This document shows, one piece after another, positions 44,886 to 53,007 of a DNA stretch of 64,000 bases. The position numbers and the translations under genes are program-made. The notes beneath the pieces were generated by a model, which saw only the letters and a list, made by a program, of their open reading frames with translations, searched no databases and was not told the origin of the DNA. Source of the DNA: Nocardia arizonensis (lineage in GTDB: Bacteria; Actinomycetota; Actinomycetes; Mycobacteriales; Mycobacteriaceae); contig NZ_LGYZ01000067.1 in the NCBI RefSeq assembly GCF_001310275.1, positions 1-64,000 of the forward strand, written 5' to 3'. Each line of letters begins with the position of its first letter. Position 1 is the first letter of the stretch.

Positions 44886-46097
44886 TCAGGCGAGGAGGTC
44901 GCGGACAACGCCGTCGGCCAGCAGTCGGCCCGCGTCGGTGAGGATCAGGTGCGTGCCGGTGCGCCGGACCAATCCGTCACGTTCGGCACGGGTGACGGCC
45001 GGGGCGGCATCGGGGGCCAGGTCGGCGAGTGGGAGGCCGGTACGCAGGCGTAGGGCGAGCATGACTCGTTCGGTGTAGCGCTCCTCGGGGGTGAGCGACT
45101 CCCAGCCCGCGGCGGGTAGACCGCCCTCGGCGACGCGGTGGGCGTAGCGGGCGGGGTGCTTGACGTTCCACCATCGGACACCACCGACGTGGCTGTGGGC
45201 GCCGGGGCCCGCGCCGAGCCAATCGCCGCCGTCCCAGTAGCCCAGATTGTGCGAGCAACGAGCGGAATCGCCTGCGGCCCAATTGGATACCTCGTACCAG
45301 GTGAGGCCTGCGGCGCGCAGGCGGACGTCGATACGCTCGTAGCGGGCGGCGAGGACGTCCTCGTCGGGTGCGGGCAACTCGCCGCGGCGGACGCGACGGG
45401 CCAAGGCGGTGCCGTCCTCCACGATGAGGGAGTAGGCGGAGACATGGTCGACGCCCGCGGCCAGGACCGCGTCGAGGCTGGCGTCGAGATCGGCATCGCT
45501 TTCGCCGGGGGTGCCGTAGATGATGTCGAGGTTGACGTGGTCGAACCCGGCCGCCCGGGACTCCCGCGCGGCGGCGACGGCGCGTCCGGGGGTGTGGGTG
45601 CGGTCGAGCGTCTTCAGCACGTGACTCGCCGCGGACTGCATGCCGAGGGAGATCCTGGTGTAGCCTGCCGCGCGCAGACGCGCGAAGAAGGCCGGGTCGG
45701 TGGATTCCGGATTGGATTCGGTGGTGATCTCCGCGTCGCTGGCGAGGGTGAATTCGGCGCGGATCGCCTCGAGGACCTCCGCCAGACCGTCGCCGCCGAG
45801 CAGCGAGGGTGTGCCGCCGCCGACGAAGACGGTGGCGACCTCGGGTGTCGGGGTCGGCAACAGGTCGAACCTGGCCGCAGCGGCGGCCAGTTCCCCCCGA
45901 ACCGCGGCCAGCCAGGATGCGGGCGAGGCGGAGGTCCCGAGTTCTCCCGCGGTATAGGTGTTGAAATCGCAGTATCCGCACCGCGTCGCGCAGAACGGGA
46001 CGTGCACGTAGATCCCGAAGGCGCCGCCGCCGAAATCCCGCAGCACTGGCTGCTCGGAATCGGCGGCTATCGGGGTTGCCGCGGATGAACTCACCAT
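44886..46097 (-). CDS. hemW: Radical SAM protein HemW (coproporphyrinogen III oxidase-like)
   Basis: 403 residues. Radical SAM cluster motif CATRCGYC in VHVPFCATRCGYCDFNTYT, then GGGTPSLLGGDGL, TTESNPES and SLGMQS. HemW is now considered a heme-trafficking chaperone rather than a decarboxylase; it shares the HemN fold but lacks the extra Cys needed by true HemN. Corresponds to Rv2388c. It diverges from the sirA leader region. Confidence 0.93.
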   Translation of the reverse strand: MVSSSAATPIAADSEQPVLRDFGGGAFGIYVHVPFCATRCGYCDFNTYTAGELGTSASPASWLAAVRGELAAAAARFDLLPTPTPEVATVFVGGGTPSLLGGDGLAEVLEAIRAEFTLASDAEITTESNPESTDPAFFARLRAAGYTRISLGMQSAASHVLKTLDRTHTPGRAVAAARESRAAGFDHVNLDIIYGTPGESDADLDASLDAVLAAGVDHVSAYSLIVEDGTALARRVRRGELPAPDEDVLAARYERIDVRLRAAGLTWYEVSNWAAGDSARCSHNLGYWDGGDWLGAGPGAHSHVGGVRWWNVKHPARYAHRVAEGGLPAAGWESLTPEERYTERVMLALRLRTGLPLADLAPDAAPAVTRAERDGLVRRTGTHLILTDAGRLLADGVVRDLLA

Positions 46098-46329
46098 TCC
46101 AGTGTGACGGCACGGCCGAGTGCGCTCACCGCCGCCTCGACGCGTCTGCCGCCGGACCGCGCCCGCGCGCTCGTCCGACAGTGCGGGCGCCCCGCAAGTG
46201 CGTACGGCCGCGGCGAAGTATGACAGCCGTCACAAATGAGCCCGGCGGTCCAGGGGATTTCCCCCAGTTCCGCGGAAAATACTGGCAGGGCGGTCGGAAC
46301 CGGGGTTCGTACATGGCACAATGGGCCCC

Positions 46330-46422
46330 ATGCGCGGTTCTGGAGTACGACTGGTGGCGCGTCGCCACGTCGACTACAAGCGCGTCTGCAGTGCCTGCTG
46401 TCTGCCCGGTTCCCACCGGTAG
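46330..46422 (+). CDS. Cysteine-rich leader peptide upstream of sirA
   Basis: A 30-codon frame (33 codons if read from ATG 46321) encoding a peptide with ARRHVDYKRVCSACC, three Cys codons in four-residue span near the end and no ribosome site in front. CACAAT at 46317-46322 is placed like a -10 box for a transcript starting at ATG 46330, that is, a leaderless mRNA. Polycysteine leader ORFs before sulfur genes are known in mycobacteria as cysteine-responsive attenuators: ribosome stalling at the Cys codons when charged tRNA-Cys is low raises downstream expression. Here it precedes sirA by 131 bases. Confidence 0.8.
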   Translation: MRGSGVRLVARRHVDYKRVCSACCLPGSHR

Positions 46423-46553
46423 CTCAGCGGCGCGCTTTCCCGGTTAGCCCGGAATTCTCCCGATACCGCATCGGTCCGCTGACACCGCGGGCGCGAGTTC
46501 AGCCCCTCGCGCCACAGCGCAGATGTACCACCCACCCAGCAGGAGCGACCCCC

Positions 46554-48365
46554 ATGACGTCGAGTACCGACGCCGGTCCCAGCGATCAATCCACGCCCGA
46601 ATCCGCGTCGGGCCCGCGGCCTCGTCCCGAACGCCCCGCCTCCGAGCGGCGCGTGCGGCCCGACCGTCCCCGGGCCGAGGCGCCCGCGGGGCCGCGCGCA
46701 CGCACCGGTAAGCCGGTGCGGCGCAAGGCCGAGGGCCAGTGGGCGCTGGGCTACCGTGAACCGCTCAATCCGAACGAGCAGTCCAAAAAGGACGACAACC
46801 CGCTCAATGTGCGGACGCGTATCGAGAACATCTACGCCAAGCAGGGCTTCGACAGCATCGACAAGGGCGATCTGCGCGGCCGGTTCCGCTGGTGGGGTCT
46901 CTACACCCAGCGTGAACAGGGCTACGACGGCAGTTGGACCGGCGACGAGAACATCGATCTGCTCGAGGCCCGCTACTTCATGATGCGCATTCGCTGCGAC
47001 GGCGGCGCGCTCAGCGTCGAACAGTTGCGCACCCTCGGCGGCATCTCCACCGAATTCGCCCGCGACACCGCCGACCTGTCCGACCGCGAGAACGTCCAGT
47101 ACCACTGGATCGAGGTCGAGAACGTCCCGGAGATCTGGCGGCGCATCGAGTCGGTCGGTCTCCGTACCACCGAGGCATGCGGCGACTGCCCGCGCGTCGT
47201 GCTCGGATCTCCGCTGGCCGGTGAATCGCTCACCGAGGTCATCGACCCCACGCCCGCGATCGAGGAGATCGTGCGGCGCTACATCGGCAAGAAGGAATAC
47301 TCCAACCTGCCGCGCAAGTTCAAGACCGCCATCTCCGGTCAGCAGGACGTGGTGCACGAGATCAACGACGTCGCCTTCATCGGCGTCGAACATCCCGAAC
47401 ACGGTCCCGGTCTCGACCTGTGGGTCGGCGGCGGACTCTCGACCAATCCCATGCTGGCCCAGCGCGTCGGGGTCTGGGTTCCGCTGGAGGAGGTGCCCGA
47501 GGTCTGGGAGGCCGTGGTCTCGGTCTTCCGCGACTACGGCTACCGCCGCCTGCGCACGAAGGCCCGCCTGAAGTTCCTGATCAAGGACTGGGGCATCGAG
47601 AAGTTCCGCGAGGTACTCGAGGAGAAGTACCTGAAGCGCAAGCTGATCGACGGCCCCGCGCCCGAACAGCCGACCAAGCCCATCGACCACGTCGGTGTGC
47701 AGAAGCTCAAGAACGGCCGCAACGCCGTCGGCTTCTCCCCCATCGCGGGCCGCGTGTCGGGCACGGTGCTCACGAAAGTCGCCGACGCGGTGGAACGCAT
47801 CGGCTCCGACCGCATCCGGTTCACCCCGTACCAGAAGCTGATCGTGCTCGACGTGCCCGACGACAAGGTCGACGCGCTCATCGACGAACTCGCCCCGCTG
47901 GGACTGCAAGCGCGCCCCTCACTGTGGCGGCGAAATCTCATGGCGTGCAGCGGAATCGAATTCTGCAAGCTGTCCTTCGCCGAGACCCGCAAGCGCTCCC
48001 AGGCTCTGGTGCCCGAACTCGAACAGCGCCTCGAGGATCTCAACGCCATGCTCGACGTGCCGATCACCATCAACATCAACGGCTGCCCCAACTCGTGCGC
48101 CCGCTCGCAGATCGCCGATATCGGATTCAAGGGGCAGCTCGTCGACGACGGCTCCGGGAATCAGGTGGAGGGTTTCCAGGTTCACCTGGGAGGCAGCCTC
48201 GGATTCGACAGCGCCTTCGGCCGAAAACTGCGCCAGCACAAGGTGACCACCGGTGAGATGGGTGACTACATCGAACGCGTGGTGCGCAACTTCATCAAGC
48301 ACCGCGAAGAGGGCGAACGGTTCGCGCAGTGGGCCGTCCGCGCCGACGAGGCCGACCTTCGGTGA
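46554..48365 (+). CDS. sirA: Sulfite reductase (ferredoxin)
   Basis: 603 residues. Six-electron reduction of sulfite to sulfide with a sirohaem-[4Fe-4S] centre. Cluster ligands are CSGIEFCK and GCPNSC; both ferredoxin-like half domains are present (VQYHWIEVENVPEIW and IRFTPYQKLIVLDVPD). A disordered Arg/Pro-rich N-terminal ~65 residues precede the enzyme. ATG 46554 follows CAGGAGCG. It is called nirA in M. tuberculosis (Rv2391), but the substrate is sulfite, as its cysH neighbour shows. Electrons come from ferredoxin, possibly reduced by the FprB gene in this window. Confidence 0.95.
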   Translation: MTSSTDAGPSDQSTPESASGPRPRPERPASERRVRPDRPRAEAPAGPRARTGKPVRRKAEGQWALGYREPLNPNEQSKKDDNPLNVRTRIENIYAKQGFDSIDKGDLRGRFRWWGLYTQREQGYDGSWTGDENIDLLEARYFMMRIRCDGGALSVEQLRTLGGISTEFARDTADLSDRENVQYHWIEVENVPEIWRRIESVGLRTTEACGDCPRVVLGSPLAGESLTEVIDPTPAIEEIVRRYIGKKEYSNLPRKFKTAISGQQDVVHEINDVAFIGVEHPEHGPGLDLWVGGGLSTNPMLAQRVGVWVPLEEVPEVWEAVVSVFRDYGYRRLRTKARLKFLIKDWGIEKFREVLEEKYLKRKLIDGPAPEQPTKPIDHVGVQKLKNGRNAVGFSPIAGRVSGTVLTKVADAVERIGSDRIRFTPYQKLIVLDVPDDKVDALIDELAPLGLQARPSLWRRNLMACSGIEFCKLSFAETRKRSQALVPELEQRLEDLNAMLDVPITININGCPNSCARSQIADIGFKGQLVDDGSGNQVEGFQVHLGGSLGFDSAFGRKLRQHKVTTGEMGDYIERVVRNFIKHREEGERFAQWAVRADEADLR

Positions 48366-48392
48366 ATACGCTCGCGTGACGGGAGATCAATT

Positions 48393-49112
48393 GTGACAAC
48401 GAAACTCGCGGAAAAGCTGTCCGAGGACGAGCTGCGCGACATCGCCGAACGCGGCGCCGCCGAACTCGGACCGCACGCCTCCGCCGTCGAGTTGCTGGAG
48501 TGGACCGAGCGGACCTTCGGCACCGCGTACATCGTCGCCTCGAATATGCAGGACGGGGTGCTGGTGCATCTGGCGGCACAGGTCCGGTCCGGGGTGGAGG
48601 TGCTGTTCCTCGACACCGGCTACCACTTCGCCGAGACCATCGGCACCCGCGACGCGGTGGAGGCCGTCTACGGGGTGAAGGTCGTCGATGTCGCGCCGGA
48701 ACATTCCGTGGCCGAACAGGATCGCCTGCTCGGCAAGGATCTGTTCGCCCGTGACGCGGGCGAGTGCTGCCGCCTGCGCAAGGTGGTCCCGCTGAAGCGG
48801 TCGCTCGCCGGCTACAACGCCTGGGTGACCGGTATCCGCCGGGTGGAGGCCCCGACCAGGGCCACCGCCCCGCTGATCTCCTATGACGAAGGCTTCGGAC
48901 TGGTGAAGGTCAATCCGATCGCCCCCTGGTCCGACGACGAGATGCACAGCTACATCCAACAGCACGGCATTCTCGTCAATCCTCTGGTGGAGGAGGGATA
49001 TCCGTCCATCGGCTGCGCTCCGTGCACGCGGAAGCCGGAGCCGGGTTCCGATCCGCGAAGCGGCCGTTGGGCCGGCCTCGCCAAGACCGAATGCGGGTTA
49101 CACCAATCATGA
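48393..49112 (+). CDS. cysH: APS reductase (adenylylsulfate reductase, thioredoxin)
   Basis: 239 residues. Reduces APS to sulfite. The PP-loop-type core VEVLFLDTGYHFAETIGTRD and the two Cys pairs AGECCRLRKV and GCAPCTRKPEPG are present. The CC...CxxC pairs bind a [4Fe-4S] cluster and mark APS reductases, whereas PAPS reductases lack them; the absence of an APS kinase domain in the neighbouring cysN agrees. The start is GTG 48393. The stop overlaps cysD by four bases. Confidence 0.95.
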   Translation: MTTKLAEKLSEDELRDIAERGAAELGPHASAVELLEWTERTFGTAYIVASNMQDGVLVHLAAQVRSGVEVLFLDTGYHFAETIGTRDAVEAVYGVKVVDVAPEHSVAEQDRLLGKDLFARDAGECCRLRKVVPLKRSLAGYNAWVTGIRRVEAPTRATAPLISYDEGFGLVKVNPIAPWSDDEMHSYIQQHGILVNPLVEEGYPSIGCAPCTRKPEPGSDPRSGRWAGLAKTECGLHQS

Positions 49113-50038
49113 CCAAATCCATCAGTGAACGCGCGCTGGGTATCTCGGAGTTCGATACCCTCGCCGCGCTCGAATCCGAATCCATCCACGTCTTCCGCGA
49201 GGTGGCCGGGGAGTTCGAACGTCCGGTGATCCTGTTCTCCGGCGGCAAGGACTCCACGGTGCTGCTGCACTTGGCGCTCAAGGCATTCTGGCCCGCGCCG
49301 CTGCCCTTCGCGCTGCTGCACGTCGACACCGGGCACAACCTGCCCGAGGTGCTCGAGTTCCGCGACAAGGTCGTCGCCGAGTACGGTCTGCGGCTCTACG
49401 TCGCCAAGGTCGAGGACTACCTGGCCGACGGGCGGCTCACCGAGCGTCCCGACGGTATCCGCAATCCGTTGCAGACTGTTCCGCTGCTGGACGCGATCTC
49501 GGAGAACCGGTTCGACGCCGTCTTCGGCGGCGGCCGCCGCGACGAGGAGCGTTCCCGCGCCAAGGAGCGAATCTTCTCGCTGCGCAACGCCTTCGGACAG
49601 TGGGACCCCAAGCGGCAGCGTCCCGAGCTGTGGAACCTGTACAACGGCAGGCACGCTCCGGGCGAGCACGTGCGGGTGTTCCCGCTGAGCAACTGGACCG
49701 AACTCGATATCTGGCGCTATATCGCGCGCGAGGACATCGATCTGGCCACCATCTACTACGCACACGAGCGCGCGGTCTATCAGCGCGACGGCATGTGGAT
49801 GACGCCGGGCGTCTGGGGCGGCCCGACCGAGGGCGAGACGCTCGAGACCCGTTCGGTGCGTTATCGCACCGTCGGCGACGGGTCCTCGACCGGCGCGATC
49901 CTGTCCGAGGCGCGCGACAACGAGGCGATTCTGGCCGAGGTGGCCGCGTCGCGGCTGACCGAACGCGGCGCAACCCGCGGCGACGACCGGGTGTCGGAGG
50001 CCGCGATGGAAGACCGTAAGAGAGAGGGTTATTTCTGA
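49109..50038 (+). CDS. cysD: Sulfate adenylyltransferase subunit 2
   Basis: 309 residues. The adenylylating subunit of ATP sulfurylase, making APS from sulfate and ATP. The PP-loop FSGGKDSTVLLHLALKAF and the conserved RRDEERSRAKERIFS and WNLYNGR blocks are present. ATG 49109 overlaps the cysH stop. cysN starts one base after its stop, so the two subunits are co-translated. Confidence 0.96.
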   Translation: MTKSISERALGISEFDTLAALESESIHVFREVAGEFERPVILFSGGKDSTVLLHLALKAFWPAPLPFALLHVDTGHNLPEVLEFRDKVVAEYGLRLYVAKVEDYLADGRLTERPDGIRNPLQTVPLLDAISENRFDAVFGGGRRDEERSRAKERIFSLRNAFGQWDPKRQRPELWNLYNGRHAPGEHVRVFPLSNWTELDIWRYIAREDIDLATIYYAHERAVYQRDGMWMTPGVWGGPTEGETLETRSVRYRTVGDGSSTGAILSEARDNEAILAEVAASRLTERGATRGDDRVSEAAMEDRKREGYF

Positions 50039-50039
50039 T

Positions 50040-51335
50040 ATGTCCGACCTATTGAGGCTGGCCACCGCCGGTTCTGTCGACGACGGCAAGTCCACCCTGG
50101 TCGGACGGCTGCTCTACGACACGAAGTCCGTGCTGGCCGACCAGATCGACGCCGTGACCCGCGCGTCGGTCGACAAGGGTCTGGCCACCCCGGATCTGTC
50201 GTTGCTCGTCGACGGGCTGCGCGCCGAGCGCGAGCAGGGCATCACCATCGATGTCGCCTACCGCTACTTCGCAACGCCCAAGCGGACCTTCGTGCTCGCG
50301 GACACCCCCGGGCACGTGCAGTACACCCGCAACACCGTCTCCGGCGCGTCCACCGCGCAGCTGGTGATCCTGCTCGTCGACGCGCGCAAGGGCGTCGTCG
50401 AGCAGACCCGCCGCCACGCCGCGGTGCTGGCGCTGCTCGGCGTGCCCAAACTGGTGCTCGCGGTGAACAAGATCGATCTGGTCGACGACCCGGCCGAGGT
50501 GTTCGCGGCCATCTCCGCCGAATTCGGCACGCTCACCACCGCTCTCGGCTGGTCGGCCGGTGACGTGCTGGAGATTCCGGTATCGGCGCTGCACGGCGAC
50601 AATGTCGCCTCGCGGTCGAGCGACACCCCATACTACGACGGTCCCTCGCTGATCGAACATCTGGAATCGGTGCCGGTCGACGCAGACAGCACCGGCGCCC
50701 ACACCCTCGGCCTGCGTTTCCCGGTGCAGTACGTGATCCGGCCGCGGACCGCCGAATACCCGGACTATCGCGGATACGCCGGGCAGATCGCCGCGGGTTC
50801 GGTCGCGCCCGGTGACGAGGTCGTCGTGCTGCCCTCGGGTATCCGCACCACGATCGAACGTATCGACACCCCCGACGGGGAGCTCGCGGTCGCCCAGACC
50901 GGTCGCAGTGTCACGCTGATACTGGCCGACGATGTCGACATCTCGCGCGGCGATCTCATCGCCTCGGTCGCCGACGCGCCCGAAACCCTCGAATCCTTCG
51001 ACGCCACCGTGTGCTGGCTCGGCGACAAGCCGCTGCGGCCGGGCGCCCGGCTGCTGCTCAAACACGGCACCAAGACCACCCAGGCCATTGTCGGCGCGCT
51101 GCTCGAGCGTTTCGACGAACAGCGCCTGGCGGCCGAGCCGAATCCGCAATCGTTGGAACTCAACGATATCGGGCGCATCTCGGTGCGGGTCGCCGAACCG
51201 GTCGCGGCCGACGACTACCGGGTCAACCGGCACACCGGCAGCTTCCTGCTCATCGATCCGGCGGGCGGTAACACCCTGGCCGCGGGTCTGGTCGGCGACG
51301 CGCTCAGCGCGGTCGAGGTCGGCACCGGAGCCTGA
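50040..51335 (+). CDS. cysN: Sulfate adenylyltransferase subunit 1 (GTPase CysN)
   Basis: 431 residues. GTP hydrolysis by CysN drives APS formation by CysD. G motifs GSVDDGKST, LADTPGHVQYTRN and AVNKIDLVD are intact, and an EF-Tu-like domain II follows. The protein ends after the beta-barrel domain, so the APS kinase (CysC) half found in the fused M. tuberculosis CysNC is missing. This agrees with a route through APS reductase. Followed four bases later by a chelatase gene. Confidence 0.96.
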   Translation: MSDLLRLATAGSVDDGKSTLVGRLLYDTKSVLADQIDAVTRASVDKGLATPDLSLLVDGLRAEREQGITIDVAYRYFATPKRTFVLADTPGHVQYTRNTVSGASTAQLVILLVDARKGVVEQTRRHAAVLALLGVPKLVLAVNKIDLVDDPAEVFAAISAEFGTLTTALGWSAGDVLEIPVSALHGDNVASRSSDTPYYDGPSLIEHLESVPVDADSTGAHTLGLRFPVQYVIRPRTAEYPDYRGYAGQIAAGSVAPGDEVVVLPSGIRTTIERIDTPDGELAVAQTGRSVTLILADDVDISRGDLIASVADAPETLESFDATVCWLGDKPLRPGARLLLKHGTKTTQAIVGALLERFDEQRLAAEPNPQSLELNDIGRISVRVAEPVAADDYRVNRHTGSFLLIDPAGGNTLAAGLVGDALSAVEVGTGA

Positions 51336-51339
51336 TCGG

Positions 51340-52143
51340 ATGCCGACTCGGATCGGCCGCGCGCCGCTGTCGACCCCCGCGACGGGGCGCGCCGCCCTGA
51401 TCGCGGTGGCGCACGGCAGCCGCGACCCGAGATCGGCGGCGACGATGACGGCGGTCGTGGCCGAGATCGCCGCCGCCCGGCCCGATCTCGACGTCCACCT
51501 GGCCTTCCTCGATCTGTGCGCGCCCTCGGTCGAGCGGGTCGTCGATGTCGTAGCGGCGCGCGGTCACCGGCACGCCGTCGTCGTGCCGCTGCTGCTGGGC
51601 AGCGCATTCCACGCCCGTATCGATCTGCCGGGTCTGCTGGACGCGGCCCGTGCCCGCCACCCCCGGCTGCGCCTGACCCAGGCCGAAATCCTCGGTCCCG
51701 ATCCGCGCCTCATCGCCGCGCTGCGCGACAGGGTCGCGGCCCGCGTGCCCGATGAACACACGTCGGCGCGCCATCTTCGCGCATCCGCCGACCGGCTGGG
51801 CGTGATCGTCGCCGCGGTCGGCTCGTCGCGCTCCGAGGCCAACGCCCGCACCGCCGCGGTCGCCGATCGGTTGGCCGAACTCACCGGGTGGAATACCGAA
51901 ATCTGTTTCGCCACGGCCGAACCCACTGTCGACCGGGCGCACGACCGGCTCCGCGCACGGGGAATCGACCGTGTCGTGGTCGGCACCTGGTTCCTCGCCC
52001 CCGGCCTGCTCACCGACCGGCTCCACACGGTCGCACCCGCACTGCCCCACGCCGAGGTCATCGGTCCGCATCCGGCCCTCACCGACATCGTCTTGGACCG
52101 TTACGACGCCGCCCGCACCGACATCGTCACCCGCACGGCCTGA
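51340..52143 (+). CDS. Sirohydrochlorin chelatase-like protein (CbiX/SirB family)
   Basis: 267 residues made of two similar chelatase domains. The first starts ALIAVAHGSRDPRSAATM with the metal-binding His and has VVVPLLLGSAFHARIDLP; the second has IVAAVGSSRSEANA and VVVGTWFLAPGLLTDRL. These proteins insert Fe2+ into sirohydrochlorin to make sirohaem for sulfite reductase, which fits the operon with sirA. It corresponds in place to Rv2393. The start is ATG 51340, four bases after cysN. Confidence 0.9.
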   Translation: MPTRIGRAPLSTPATGRAALIAVAHGSRDPRSAATMTAVVAEIAAARPDLDVHLAFLDLCAPSVERVVDVVAARGHRHAVVVPLLLGSAFHARIDLPGLLDAARARHPRLRLTQAEILGPDPRLIAALRDRVAARVPDEHTSARHLRASADRLGVIVAAVGSSRSEANARTAAVADRLAELTGWNTEICFATAEPTVDRAHDRLRARGIDRVVVGTWFLAPGLLTDRLHTVAPALPHAEVIGPHPALTDIVLDRYDAARTDIVTRTA

Positions 52144-52170
52144 TCCACCGCCCCGCCTTACGCCTTTTAT

Positions 52171-52289
52171 CGCAGCCCACCTCTCGCCGCAGCCCGCTCC
52201 TCGCCGCAGCCCGCTCCTCGCCGCAGCCCGCTCCTCGCCGCAGCCCACCTCTCGCCGCAGCCCGCTCCTCGCCGCAGCCTATTCCTCGT
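52171..52289. repeat. Seven tandem copies of a 17-bp unit
   Basis: Units of the form CGCAGCCCGCTCCTCGC start at 52171, 52188, 52205, 52222, 52239, 52256 and 52273. Copies 1 and 5 share the variant ACCTCT in the middle, and copy 7 is degenerate and contains the stop codon of the TetR gene at 52279. The array fills the gap between two convergent genes. The length is not a multiple of three. It has no spacers, so it is not a CRISPR array. Confidence 0.92.
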
Positions 52290-52911
52290 CACCGCCGAGC
52301 AGTCGGTAGGCAATGGCGCGGGCGGTGGCGACCTTGGCGGCCGAGTCGAGTTGATGGGCCGTGTTCGCGGCGCTGACCACGGCTTCGAGTTCGAAGGCCG
52401 TGACCGCGGGGTCGCCCGGGGGTAGTTCGCCGAGGTCTTGGGCCTTGCGGATCTCCTCGGCGAGGAAGCGCAGCCAGTCGTCGTGGTCGGCGGCTATGGC
52501 GTCGCGGACGGGGCCGGGTCGACTGGCGAATTCGGCCAAGGTGGCGACGCGGAAGCAGCCGCCGGGGAACGTCGGCGCGGTGACGTGGGCGAACCAGCGG
52601 TCGACCAGGGCGCGCAGCCGGGCGCGACCGCGGGGGACGGCGAGGCTCGGGGCGATCACCTTTTCCACGAAGACCTCGCGTGCGGCACGGATCGCGGCCA
52701 GTTGCAGTGCCTGCTTGCTGCCGAAGAGGGTGGCGATACCGCTCTTGCTGAGGCCGAGATCGGCGGCGAGCCGTCCGATACTGACGCCGTTGAGACCCTC
52801 CACCGAGGCCACGTCGGCGGCGTGCCGCGCGATGGAAGCCCGCGCCCGCGCGCCCTTGACCAACCGCTGATCGGGGATGGGTGATTCCGCCGGGGTAGTC
52901 GTCTCACTCAT
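52279..52911 (-). CDS. TetR family transcriptional regulator
   Basis: 210 residues from ATG 52911 (GTG 52917 also fits). The helix-turn-helix includes VSIGRLAADLGLSKSGIATLF, canonical for the family. The C-terminal part has FPGGCFRVATLAEFASRPG, a segment typical of the TetR_C_11-like group linked to drug-efflux control. It diverges from the MFS gene with two palindromic sites between them. The 3' end lies inside a 17-bp tandem repeat. Confidence 0.9.
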   Translation of the reverse strand: MSETTTPAESPIPDQRLVKGARARASIARHAADVASVEGLNGVSIGRLAADLGLSKSGIATLFGSKQALQLAAIRAAREVFVEKVIAPSLAVPRGRARLRALVDRWFAHVTAPTFPGGCFRVATLAEFASRPGPVRDAIAADHDDWLRFLAEEIRKAQDLGELPPGDPAVTAFELEAVVSAANTAHQLDSAAKVATARAIAYRLLGGDEE

Positions 52912-52946
52912 GGCCACATTCTGCCACCGACTTCTTGATAATACGA

Positions 52947-52980
52947 ACGACCGGTCGTACGTTATTGAACGAACGGTCGT
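52947..52980. promoter_or_regulatory. Two TetR operator candidates
   Basis: ACGACCGGTCGT (52947-52958) is a perfect 12-bp palindrome. ACGAACGGTCGT (52969-52980) differs in one base. Their centres are 22 bases apart, about two helical turns, suitable for paired TetR dimers. They lie between the tetR and MFS starts. Confidence 0.7.
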
Positions 52981-53007
52981 ACTTGTTTTTCACGAAGGGC
53001 AACTCCC

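Noticed and set aside
52171..52289. Possible CRISPR array
   Set aside because: The units are contiguous 17-mers without spacers and there are no cas genes.
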